NCBI GenBank assembly: GCA_004369085.1
Contig: ML210288.1
Coordinates: 1 to 64,000, forward strand
DNA from: Coprinopsis marcescibilis
Taxonomy: Eukaryota; Basidiomycota; Agaricomycetes; Agaricales; Psathyrellaceae
Length of the DNA stretch: 64,000 nucleotides
Direction of reading: 5' to 3'
Shown here: positions 21,608 through 32,046 of the stretch, one piece after another
How positions within the stretch are numbered: position 1 is the stretch's first letter
Layout: the number at the start of each line of letters is the position of its first letter
The notes under the pieces: generated by a model
Told to the model about the DNA's origin: nothing
The model's input: the letters and a program-made list of their open reading frames with translations, nothing else
Database searches by the model: none
Translations under genes and position numbers: made by a program

Positions 21608-22921
21608 ATGTCCTTTTCCTTCAGACAAGAGCCTATAAAGGGTCTCTATCTCGTCTATCAACTTTTGACGACTTTATTTGTACGCTTGCCGCTCTGGGCC
21701 CTCTTCAATTCTGCTAGGCATGTTGGGTCGGATCTCTGCAGAAATGTTCTTGAGCTAATCCTATCGACTTTAGCTTCTTACGGGCTCGAAAATCATGGTC
21801 TTTGAAGCAAGCCATTATGGTGAAACTACTTCGCCACCTTGATCACATCCAGTAGGTCCCTCTGGTGAAAACACTGTCACCGACAAATTAGCTTGACTTG
21901 TTTTAGAGCTAGCTCATTCGTGTCATTTCCTGACCACAGGGCTATTGCTCCCGGCAAAGGGGTAAATGGCGTCTGGATAGAGGGAGCAGGCAATCTCATA
22001 ACCGGCGACCTCAAAAAGTTGGCCGAACACGCCAGTGTTTCCCCAACAAACCTTCCCGGCTACTGGATACACAAAAAGGGGACAGACATCAAGGTCGCAG
22101 CAGCACCCCAACCTGGAGAAAAGGTTGTTTTGAACCTTCACGGTGGAGCTTACATTCGATTCTCTGCCCACCCATCCGACCCGACAGCAAATATCTGCAC
22201 CGGGTTCCTCAAACACGTCACTTCCATCAAGCGTGTTTTCTCTCTGGAATACCGTCTTTCATCCAAAGTCGCCAACCCTTTCCCGGCTGCCTTGATAGAC
22301 GCGCTCGCAGGCTACAGCTACCTCGTCAACGTGGTCGGATTCTCGCCAGCTGACATCATCATTGTCGGCGATTCCGCAGGCGCGAACCTCGCCCACGCTC
22401 TCACTCGGTACTTGGTTGAGAACGCTGAGAGAGACGTCAAGTTTCCAGCAGTTCCAGGCGGCCTCGTCCTTCTTTCTCCGTGGGCTGATCTCAGCACCTC
22501 GCACGACCAAGGCTCTGCCACCAAATTTGCCAACTCTGACTACCTCAGCGTCCGCAGCGAAACCGTACACGTTGCCAAACGCGCCATAACTGGGCCTCAC
22601 GGACTAGGCATCACCGAAACAAGCAGATATCTCTCCCCTGGGTGTCTCCTTCCAGACTTCAAGATCGATTTCAATGGTTTCCCTCGCACATTCATTGTTG
22701 GCGGCGGAGCAGAGGTTTTGATTGACCAAATCAGAACCTTCAAGGGCAGGATGATTCAGGACTTGGGAGAGGGTGATGGCGTGAAGAATGGTGAAGGCAA
22801 GGTTCGCTACTATGAGGCTCCAGATGCTATCCACGACTATCTCGTGTTCCCGTGGCATGAGCCTGAACGATCCAAGACTCTAGAGGCGATTGCTAAATGG
22901 GTTGCAGCAGCCTCGGGTTAA
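21608..22921 (+). CDS. Alpha/beta hydrolase, hormone-sensitive-lipase (HSL) family
   Basis: About 400 residues. Exon 1 starts at ATG 21608 (MSFSFRQEPIKGLYLVYQLL), with a hydrophobic N-terminal helix that may anchor it to membranes. A short exon encodes RARKSWSLKQAIMVKLLRHLDHIQ, and the main exon begins about 21902 (ASSFVSFPDHRAIAPGKG). The oxyanion motif HGGAY (near 22140), the nucleophile elbow GDSAGANLAHAL (near 22370) and the C-terminal His in AIHDYLVFPW (near 22835) are all in place; the acid is probably in the GGGAEVL region. It is therefore likely an active esterase or lipase of the alpha/beta-hydrolase-3 class common in mushrooms. Substrate unknown. The first intron boundary (GTCGGA donor near 21731) is my best fit and uncertain. 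A decayed copy lies downstream. Confidence 0.85.
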
Positions 22922-23589
22922 GAAACCTAATAGAATTGTTTCGCCTCTCGATCTAGGGGATACAACTGGATGACGTATCGTGGCCGAGTCTTTGGGAAAC
23001 GGCCTCTATCTACAGCCCTGCAAAACCCAGAACTTTCGAAGCACCAAGGTTGTGCCACATTTCAATGTATCTCAAGCAACCGATGATTTTGGCTTTTAAT
23101 CGATGCATTAACCCCTTCTCTTTGAGCTGCGCGGCAATGCATGAAAGGTTGACGGGCCGAATAGGAAGTGTCGATCAAGGTAATGCAACAGCGTCTCAGC
23201 AGAACGCTAACTTTCTTTCGTATCTATCAGGTCTTCTATCAAGCGAAGATTGGAATTGGGATTATCTTGTATGACACCGCCGAATGTCCGTTCTTCGAGG
23301 TGGATCCTTGCAACCAATGGAGCAAATCAATCATACTTACTTATGTTCCTCAAGTGTCGGGTGGTCCGTGCGGCATCCAACCAACGCGCGTTGAGATTGT
23401 CAGAGACTGAGGTTTTACGGCGAGCTCGCGTGTATATTCTAACGGAGGACCAAGTTAACGACTGACAATGGCCTTTTGTCCAAGCCATTGTAATTCCCCC
23501 GGTCAGGCATTCAAAGTCTGTGGCCGCCGCCCGCTCTATCCTATCCGCACTGCTCATCCCTCGAGTAACGACAGACTTGGCTCTCCGCT
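22922..23589. other. Intergenic between hydrolase and its pseudogene
   Basis: About 670 bp with short open frames only. The 5' exons expected for the duplicated hydrolase (the RQEPIKGLYL and RARKSW segments) are not visible here, so that part of the copy was lost or never duplicated. Confidence 0.4.
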
Positions 23590-24236
23590 ATCAAACCCTG
23601 GGAAAGGCGTCAACGGCATTTGGATCAGCCCCATGAACCTGATAGCAAGGAGACATCAAGCGGCTCGCGGACAGCGGCAAACATTGCACCAAATCCGCAT
23701 CCCCGGATACTGGATCCACGGACAAAGATTCGACAATCACGGTTGGAGCACACCCCAACCCGGCGAGAAGGTCGTGCTGAACCTGCACGGCGGCGACCCC
23801 TTCTCTCCGCGACCTTACAAACGGAATCACCAAAAGGCTATTATGCAGTCAGCAAAACCAACTCGATCAAATTTTGCGCCCTGTCCGTTGAGCAGCTCGG
23901 GTTTTTGCCAGAGGACCGCGGAGGTTCAGCAAGCGGGGTTGAACCTCGCCCACGCCCTCGCCGTGCGGTCCAGAACCCAGAAATACATACCACCCGCTAC
24001 CAGCACGCTCAACCCCATCATCCTCTCGCCATGGACAGACTGCCTCACCACCCGGTCCGCCATCCAACCAGCGATCTGACTCGCGGACTTGACGTTCTAT
24101 CCGCCAGCCCCTATAACTCCCCACTGCAGAGCAACACCGTTTACAGGCTTCCCGCGCACGTCCATCACGTTGAGCGGTGCGGAAGTCGTTGGATCAGGTA
24201 CGGACATGGCGATCGAGGACGTACTCACGCTGCAAA
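23590..24236 (+). pseudogene. Decayed tandem copy of the alpha/beta hydrolase
   Basis: Fragments of the upstream hydrolase reappear in the same order but in shifting frames: GKGVNGIWIS (about 23600), PGYWIHGQRFD, PQPGEKVVLNLHGG (about 23760-23795), LGFLPED...GLNLAHALA (about 23905-23965), IILSPWTD (about 24020), and FTGFPRTSITLSGAEVV (about 24135-24190). There are frameshifts and internal deletions, the GDSAG nucleophile elbow is lost, and no N-terminal exon is recognisable. No intact product is possible. It is a local duplicate that has degraded, not a gene with unusual introns. Confidence 0.85.
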
Positions 24237-24890
24237 GTAACAAGTATCCAGAGACTACTCGCGGCCCTCTCACCAAGTCGCTACGTACGCAACACTGTCC
24301 AGCTTCTAGAACCCCAGAACCGCTCAACGCCGGTCGCCCCGAGTATCGAGGAGATGACCAGCGCGAAATAAGATTCAGGGCAATTCGGAGTTCCATGATA
24401 GCAAAAAGCCTGGTGCGCGGGCTGTAGCCTCATGCTCGAGGAAGCGTTGGACAGCCCGCATTAGAACTCGGGAAGGCCGATCATGGGCGAAAGCTTGTTG
24501 CCCGCGTAGAGTGTCAAGGTATCGTTATCCGCCACGAGGGTGCAGGGTTTGGTGGACTAGTGACCGTAATCGGCAAACGGCTATCCAAAGAAAACTTTTG
24601 GGAATGGTCGTGACTCTATTACGCGGCGCCACCGCGAGGTTATCCAGTTGCGAGTCAACCGCCGTGTTCTTCGAAGCACACCCGCGCGTCCCGACGGATC
24701 GAGCGCTTTGGGCTCCCTCGTCCACGTTCACCGCCGGTATCGACACAGATGTTTTTTTTATAAAGGTGGTGGTACAGTCAGTAATATACATACATACAAG
24801 TCAGTAACAATTACATATTCTCAAAGCCCATTAGTATAAACAAATCTGAACAAAAGTGAAACCAACACAGAGAGAGAGGAGATTGATTGA
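24237..24890. other. Intergenic, pseudogene tail and Mei2-like 3' region
   Basis: About 650 bp. I see no convincing match to the hydrolase C-terminus or to any other family. AT-rich sequence near 24750-24890 is probably the 3' UTR of the minus-strand Mei2-like gene. Confidence 0.4.
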
Positions 24891-27079
24891 TTAGGCGTCT
24901 GTGGGATACCGGTTCGCTCGACGAGGTCCCCGACGACCAAAGCACTGGCCATTAGGATCGGGCTGCGAATTGAAATTCCCGTTACGACCGTGCACATTAG
25001 TGCCAAACAGCGCGCCACGGTTGAACGAGCTACGCTCCTTGCGCCCAATATGGGTCGGGGCCGGGAACTCTTCAGGCAGCCCCTCCTTTGGTCCAGACGA
25101 ATAAAATATCTTGGGCCTCCAAGCCTCCCTTTCATCCATAATACTCGAATTCTTGAATTTATCAACGAGCGATTCTTTCCCTCTGGCAAGCCGGTCAGTA
25201 AAGCAACTCGGGAAGAAACGAGAGAAACTCACTGAACGTTGGCGTAGCTCATGTGAAGCACCTTTTCGCTCTGGAACATGTTCCTACAGCGCGAGCTCAG
25301 ACAATGTCTCGGATCCTAAATAGGCAATGGACATACCATCTTTTGCTGAGCCTCGCCTTGGCAAAGGTCAACAGATCTGCCACCGTGATAAAGTTGACAA
25401 AGGCGTAGCCGACGTTGCAACCTTGGGGCGAGTGAGCGGGTGGGCAGGGAACATGTGAGGGCACGTACCGTTGCGAAAGTCCATCCTGAGATACAAAAAG
25501 TCGATGCGTCGGGGGCAAACCTGGGCAATGTACTTGATCAGCTCCTGATCGCTCATCTTGTTGGGGATGTTCTTGATCATGATTGTCGTCCGGGTATCCT
25601 GGCCACCTTCAACCCTCTGGATGTTGAACTGGTTCTTGACGTTGTTGTTGGTGACGGTGGTGCTGGAAGAGGCGCTGGACGGCGGAGAGTTTTGCTGCAG
25701 GCTGAGGTGAGCAAAAGAGTCTGGGAGAGCGTTTGGAGAGTCTGGACGGTGGGTTGGAGGACTGGATGGAGGAGAATGGAAGAACTGTGGCGACTTGGCA
25801 AAGGCAAAGGGCCTGATGTCCTCTGGGACCCAGTTGAGAGGACGGGCGTTGACGACGAGCGGGTCGATCTGCCAGGGAAAGGTGTAGATGGGCTGCTGGA
25901 AGCCATAGTCTGGCTGGACAGGCTGCTGGATGATCTGAGGCGGAGACATGGGCATGTGATGGATCATGGGCGGGGGCGAGGCCACGTGGGGCGCACACAT
26001 CAAATTGGGCGGGGAAGGGGTGGGCGGGAGGTAGAATGGCGGGGCAGCCCGAGACGGGCAGTAGTTGCAGCGACGGTCCGGGGTTGCGCACGGGACCTGG
26101 TGGTGGCGTGCCAGCATCTCGTTCTCCCACTGTGGGATGCCCTGCGAGTCATATAAATTGTACGGGATGGTGTTCGGGAACTGGCAGACGGGGGCAGACG
26201 GAGGCGAGGAATAAATCGTTTCAGCCTCTGTGGGCTTCTGGACGGTCCTGCCGTAAACTGAGAAGCGCATGGCAAAGGAGACACGGTTGCTGATGGTGGA
26301 AAAGGCCAGGTCTGCCTCTGCCGCGTCGTAGAACTCGACCCGGAACGTTTTAGCAGGTGGCTGAGAGAGAGAGAGCGTCAGAAAAGGGAGAGGGCAAACA
26401 GACGGGTGACCTGCCTCGTCTCGCACGAAAGAAAAGGACTGGAGGTCACCAAAGGACATCAGGTAGGACTTGACCGTTGAAACGTTGATCACGGCCTGGC
26501 TATTAACCGCAGTGACCGAGACATAGAAGGCGCCGTCTGTGAACAGCGGCTGAAGCGAGTGAGATTAAAAAAGCAAGGAGAAAAAGAAAAGTTACATGTG
26601 CGGTGGTGTACTGGCAGGTCATGGCTGGGTTGGCGGCAAGAGTCAGAAAGGCTTTTCGGGCCTGGCGAAGGTCGTTGAAGACTACGAACGCCTGGCTGTC
26701 GGTGGTGTCGATGCATTTGATGGGCGAGTCGGGGAGCAAGGCCAAGACCGAGTCCTTGCGACTGCAGTTTTCCAGCTTCGAAGACGTCAGAGCAGAAAAG
26801 AGGCAGGACGAGAAAGCTTACGAGGATCACGCGGGTGGAGGTCGAGTCCTCGTCGCAAAAGTCCTCGTCGGCGGGAGCTGTGCGCATGGTGGACGACGGG
26901 GTGAGGGGCGGCGTCAGGTAGGCGGGCCGGGGGTTCATCTGGGCTGGCGGCGTGGACGGACGGGGGGCAGCAGAGGCAACACAGTCGGAGACACTATTAA
27001 GAGTGAGCGAAAGCACCAGCAGCGAGACGGACTCTTACCACAGGTTTGGGAGAGAAGGAGAAGTATAGAGTCTGATCAT
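24891..27079 (-). CDS. Mei2-like RNA-binding protein
   Basis: Start at ATG 27079; the first exon encodes MIRLYTSPSLPNL and joins a Pro/Thr-rich segment. Two degenerate N-terminal RRM-like segments follow (DSQAFVVFNDLRQARKAFLTL, near 26690; FYVSVTAVNSQAVINVSTVK ... KTFRVEFYDAAEADLAF, near 26320-26540). A long Pro-rich linker leads to the C-terminal Mei2 RRM3: TTIMIKNIPNKMSDQELIKY (near 25580), then the extended GYAFVNF block (near 25395) and GKESLVDKFKNSS. This third RRM is diagnostic of the Mei2 family, which in fission yeast binds meiRNA and controls entry into meiosis. The tail is Gly/Arg/Asn-rich and ends at TAA 24891. The antisense strand is open for long stretches because of the GC-rich linker; I regard those frames as spurious. 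Confidence 0.88.
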
Positions 27080-27333
27080 GATTTGGACGCGACGCGATAT
27101 GTGACAGAAGAGTGGCTACATTTTATAATAAGGCGACTGGTTGACGTCAAGCAGTCCGGCCATCCAAACCAGCCCTCCGAGCCCAAATGGCGGATCTCGA
27201 ACCAAATCTGTTGCCATCCGCATCCGGTCCTCCCAATGCCTCCGAAGTCTTCCATAACGGGCAATCCGCCGTCACGTGTCCCATTTCTCTTGCTCTCTCT
27301 TCCCGCCATCATCTCCCCGCGTCTGCCAGCAAA

Positions 27334-27811
27334 ATGCCTCTCTACCAGATGTTCTGTATCACAAAGCATTTCAAGGAATACGTATGTCGGCTCTGTTTCC
27401 CTCCTAGCCCTCTCACATCTCTTTCCAGAAACACATTCGCGAACTTATCCGTCAGTCAGCAACCCATGTCATGAACTCTGGTGGCGTAGTCCGCAAGATC
27501 GAGTCTTGGGGCACAAAGACTCTTCCACAGCGAATGAAGAGACAGGGTCCCTATGTCAACGAGGGAGAGTATGTCCTTCTTCTTCTCTTTCCAACCGCTG
27601 CTCACAGTGTCGCAACAGCTACTGGTCACTCTACTTTGACACAAGTCCAAAGACACTCCGTTCGCTAAACGGCATCATGCGACGTGACCCACGTGTCTTG
27701 CGCTGGACAGTCCTCAAGCTCGCAGACAAGGTCGAGGATATCTCAAAGCAGGGCGAGCGCCTCTTGGAACAGACAAACGACCCAAAATCCGTCGAACACG
27801 TCGTCAACTAG
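27334..27811 (+). CDS. MRP17: Mitochondrial small-subunit ribosomal protein bS6m
   Basis: Three exons give about 125 residues: MPLYQMFCITKHFKEY, then KHIRELIRQSATHVMNSGG ... KTLPQRMKRQGPYVNEGE, then YWSLYFDTSPKTLRSLNGIM ... and a stop at 27809-27811. The order MPLY(Q/E)...VRKIESWG...LRWTVLKL is that of ribosomal protein S6, which sits at the platform of the small subunit; yeast MRP17 is the mitochondrial form. Start ATG at 27334 fits the family N-terminus, where the initiator leads straight into the first beta strand. It is divergent from the Mei2-like gene (254 bp) and convergent with the HAD gene, with only 13 bp between the stop codons. Confidence 0.9.
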
Positions 27812-27824
27812 TCCAACATGTATC

Positions 27825-28758
27825 TTAATAGATTAGATTCAACACCTCGCCCAGCTCCTGGATCGTATGTCCTTTTCCGCCCTCTGACCTTTTCAGCAAT
27901 GCAGCGTTCCACTTGGCGCTTTTTGCACCAACAAAGTCACTAGTCTCTTTTAATACACGTCTAATAACAAAAAGAAAACACTCAACGCTTCCAGTTCATC
28001 GCCAACATGCAGACATTCTTCCGCCCGCAACCCCTCCCCTCTTAGCGCCCATTCAAACACCCGTGGATCTGGTTTCTCGATCTTTACTTCCTCGCTAAGA
28101 ATGATCGGTCCCAGATATTCAGGAAACCCAAGGTCTTCCAGAACCTTGCCTAAAACGATCAAAAAGAATTCATATAGCCGGTCCATGGACTTACGAAACC
28201 GAGAGTCTCCATTGCTCACTATTCCAGTTCTGACACCAGCCGCATGCAGTTTCTCAACTAGTCCACTAGTAAGCTTCTAGTCATATTTCTGGTTTTTTCC
28301 ATACTTGTGGGGATGGCATCAGGGAACGCGAGGTACCCTTCCCTCGAGCTGAACCGTTTTAGGAGGATCGGAATGATTGTTGTCATCTTGTCCGAAACGA
28401 CTGTGGGGGGCGGCGTCAGTCTTTTACGTGCAAAAGTCGCTAGGCACCCATACGTTTCGCATCGGCACCAGCTCCAAGAGCCGTGTCGTTTACAACTTTG
28501 GTCCACCATCCAATATGCCCCTTTTCGTATGCTGGAAACTCCCGTTGTGCCTGTTCCAACGCTGTCGAGTCACAATGAGCAACATTCTGTTATCAATTAG
28601 AAGCACGAACCGATCTTGAAGGAAGCCTTGATTCGCTCGGGCGGAATCGCGCCTAGATACGGTCGGAATACCTCTGCATATTGAACGTGAATTGGCTGGC
28701 GCGGTGTGATTATCGTATGAAGGACGTCAAACGTGACGAGACGAATTCTAGTCGTCAT
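27825..28758 (-). CDS. HAD-superfamily protein (HDHD3-like), atypical motif I
   Basis: Start ATG 28758. Exon 1 encodes MTTRIRLVTFDVLHTIITPR, a motif I of the form DVLHT: the first Asp is present but the second Asp of the DxD pair is Leu. Downstream are VRTGIVSNGDSRFR (motif II, near 28205), VKIEKPDPRVFEW (motif III Lys, near 28060) and HVGDELEADFVGA (motif IV, near 27940-27990, across an intron), ending in a short tail at TAA 27825. The order matches the haloacid-dehalogenase-like family around human HDHD3, whose motif I likewise lacks the second Asp, so a simple phosphatase activity is uncertain. At least five introns. It is head-to-head with the S41 protease gene, only 80 bp between start codons. 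Confidence 0.82.
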
Positions 28759-28838
28759 GGATCGAACCAAGAGACAAGAAGCCGGTAAATAGCCGTCGTA
28801 TACGGCCATCTCGGACTCAATAGTTGCTTTCGACCACA

Positions 28839-31774
28839 ATGTCGAGTCGCTGGTCGTCGCTGCTGACGACCCTGTTGCTTTCTATACCATCTATCAGTGC
28901 TCTTGTGCCTGCACCAGACCCATGTGCAGCTATTGCAGGCCAGAAATGGGTCCTTCCAAGCGAAGCGAGAGCATGCATCAGGTCATTCCCTCTCGACCCC
29001 CTAATAAAGTCCAACGTCAGTACATGACATCCTCTCTTTTCGGTAAACTATAACCGCGTCTACAGGTAATTGAAGTAGTCAACAAGACTCTTGCGTTCCA
29101 TACCTCTGTAAACTACCAGGTCCAGGCACCGCCGCCATACGACCAGGACGTGCACGAAGACCTCCACGCGGATTTGGACCGGATAGCCAGCACACCTTAC
29201 GAGTCCGAGTTTGACTTTCACCTCGACATATACCTCTCCTTCAAACGCGTCAACGACGGCCATTGCGGAGTCTACAGCAGGTGTTTCGACTGTATGTCCT
29301 TCCCCTTTTACCCGGGTACCCAGCAAATAAACGTGCACTACTAGCGCTATACATCTCGTATCTCCCTCTACCGCTGTCTCTGCTGACAGAAGCGGATGGG
29401 AGCCAGAACATCTACATCTCCCCGGAAGCATACATCCTCTCTTCAGCCGAGTTTGCAGACTCGCTCGAGTTTTGGCAGGATGCGCTCCCTGGTGGGCTCA
29501 AGCTCCAATCGGTATATAGCGCGTCACATCTCTTTATTTCGAATACTGAAATGGTATCTAGCTCTCCGGCGCTAAGGTCCTAGAGATCAACGGCCAAGAC
29601 CCCTGGGTGTCCGTGAACACCAACGCCAACGTCGCAGGGAGCTACCAAGCATTCGGCACGAGACAGAACGGGTTCTTCAGCAGCTACCATCGCGGAGCCG
29701 AGGGCTGGGAGTACCTCATGGGCAACTTTGCCTCACACCCGCACCCCCTCGTCGACTTCGTCTCCCTCACCATCCTCCTCCCCGGGCAGACCGAAAACAC
29801 CACCTTTACCGTAAGCCCTCGCATTTCGCAGCACGCACAGCAGCTCAAACGCGTAGATACTTTGTATAGATCCCGTACCGCTCGCGATTCGGCTCGGCCT
29901 CGAAGGACTTTACAGACGGGCCATCCCTCCGGGCCAACAACTGCCTCGCGACCAAGAGCACGAACGGTATCGACCTCTATGGTTCCTCGCCTGCCCAGAT
30001 CCTCGAGCAACTGGAGGAATACGAGCACCAGGCGGGGTTTTACCGGCAGCAACCCGCGCTGTCCCCCGCAGACTATTTCCAGCGGCACCCACTCAACGTC
30101 ATCCTCGACGCCATACCCCTCGGAGACATCGAGCTCCCCCCGATCCTGCAGCCGGCGTTGCCGGCGTACAACGAGAGCTATAGCGTCGCAGAGTTTTTCA
30201 TGCTCAAAGACAACGCGACGGGCGTGTTGGCGCTCGGCAGCTTTTCTGCAAAGAACTTTACGCAGTTTGGGCAGGCGTTGTTGGACGGGCTTGGGGCGCT
30301 GAAGGAGGCGGGCGCGGAGAGACTGGTTGTGGATGTGGTAGGTGTCTGTTTCGTTTTGGGATGTTGATGAAAACTGATTGGGAGTACTTAGACGAACAAT
30401 GGTGGTGGATATATCTGCATAGCGCATGTAGGTCGTGTCGTTTGCCGATACTCGATTCCTAATCTGACCTATTCTGCAGTGGCTTCACAGACTCGTGTGT
30501 ATTCTTACTTTGACTCTATCGTATCGCTCATATTCTTACCTGCTAGATCATCGGCGCCAAATCCACGACGGTTCCCCAAGCCGGGTTGGACACGACCACC
30601 CGCGCCGGACCTCTCGCCAAACTGGTAACCGCCAAGATCCTAGCGGGGGGCGACCCAGCGGGACTGCTGTACTACAACCCTGCGCAGTGGAACAACGCGA
30701 CGCACCAGCCGTTCCCAGCGGACACCAACTGGCTGGACCCGCACAACAAGGTGGTCGTGAACGGGCGAGAGGACGCGTTCAGTCAGCGGTGCGCAAGGGT
30801 CTGTCGGCTGCTAGTGTTGTTGGTATTGATGGGTAGCATGGTAGACTCGGACAAGAATGCCAGCCGTTCAGGTGGGAAGCGCCCGCGAAAGGGCTGTTCG
30901 AGCCGCATAATGTTGTGATCGTATCCAACGGACGGTAAGCGCAAAAATCAACCGTAGCCTCATTCTACTATAGCTAACGCGGCGTCTTGAAGATGTGCAA
31001 GTTCCTGCTCCCTCTTTAGCGTAAATTCCTCGGCATGTTACAGATCTTTGAGCTGCTCACAGCTCCACCGTAGATTACAATGTCCAAAGAAGAAGGCGTC
31101 CGCACAGTCGTCGTCGGCGGGAAGGCCGACGTCCAACAGCATTATTGCGGAATCGTCGGGGGCCAGTCCACCGACTTCTCCACCATCGACACGGAGATCA
31201 AGGTCTGCACGCTCCACTTTAAGCTTTAACCTCCAATGGAAGCGCTGATACATGACGACTCTTTTTTTTTTTCTTTTTCTCATTTGTTTGCAGTCGACGA
31301 AATTGAAAGATCATCCCTTGTCGCCTCCCGATTTGTAAGTTCCATTCACGGTTCGGCTCTAAATACCCAACTGAACACTCGGTTCCCATCTGTCTCCATT
31401 CTCTCTCGCAGCGTGACCAATAGCATCCAAGGTATCACTTGGAGACTCGGATATGGGATCAACGACCCCACCGAACCTGAAGGTCCGTCACATTATATCA
31501 TTAGTTCGCTCCTCCTCCTCAGATCGTCCGTGCCTGAACCACTTGCTTTGATCAGAATGGCAAGATCATTCCGCAGATATCAGCTTCCCAGTTACAAAGG
31601 ATATGTACGTCCATGAACATGCGATTAATGTGCTTTCCTTTTCGTCTCATCACCGTTTTTAATTTTATTCGCAGCGTCAATCAACCGCTCGGCATTTGGG
31701 AAGCCGTCGCTCGGGTTGTTTTCAAAGAAGAGGAGGCGAGCCCTATGTTTGTGGCTCAGGGTTCTTTCGACTAA
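28839..31774 (+). CDS. Secreted S41-family (tail-specific type) serine protease
   Basis: The N-terminus MSSRWSSLLTTLLLSIPSIS is a signal peptide, so the product enters the secretory route. A fungal N-terminal region follows (CAAIAGQKWVLPSEARACI; YESEFDFHLDIYLSFKRVNDGHCG), then a PDZ-like segment (SGAKVLEINGQDPW, near 29570), and the S41 core: RLVVDVTNNGGGYICIAH (near 30320-30425, across an intron) and FEPHNVVIVSNGRCASSCSLFS (near 30900-31020), which should carry the catalytic Ser. The C-terminus has GVRTVVVGGKADVQQHYCG, NSIQGITWRLGYG and ends at TAA 31772-31774. About 11 short introns; the one at 31021-31073 is needed to remain in frame. S41 peptidases are common as secreted proteins in mushrooms; substrates are unknown. 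Confidence 0.85.
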
Positions 31775-32046
31775 TGGCTGTCTGTTTGTCTATACATGGG
31801 TTAATACAAACGAGCCAAGTTGATCGCGACCGTTCTGATACGCGAAGCTGTTCGCTCGTTAAGCCTGCCAGAAGCATGCATGTGAAAACAAAGAATTGAA
31901 TTGGGTTTTTATGTACGCGCTCGGATAATTTGTATGAGCGGAGCGTCGTGGACAGACAGCAAACTAATCCGACGCGTGGTGACCATCACAGCGACGCTCG
32001 TTCATCGTCGCTAACCACGATCGAAGAATGAAACAACTTTTCATAT

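Noticed and set aside
25440..26156. 238-codon plus-strand frame rich in Gly/Arg/Val
   Set aside because: Antisense to the Pro-rich linker of the Mei2-like protein; GC-rich low-complexity codons keep the opposite strand open.
26603..27811. 402-codon plus-strand frame running from the Mei2-like region into MRPS6
   Set aside because: Its first two thirds are antisense to the Mei2-like coding exons and promoter. Only the end coincides with the real MRPS6 last exon; the start is not ATG-supported by homology, and the introns of MRPS6 break it.
29684..30427. 247-codon minus-strand frame
   Set aside because: Antisense to S41 protease exons, whose splice sites and homology are consistent; no domain in the antisense product.
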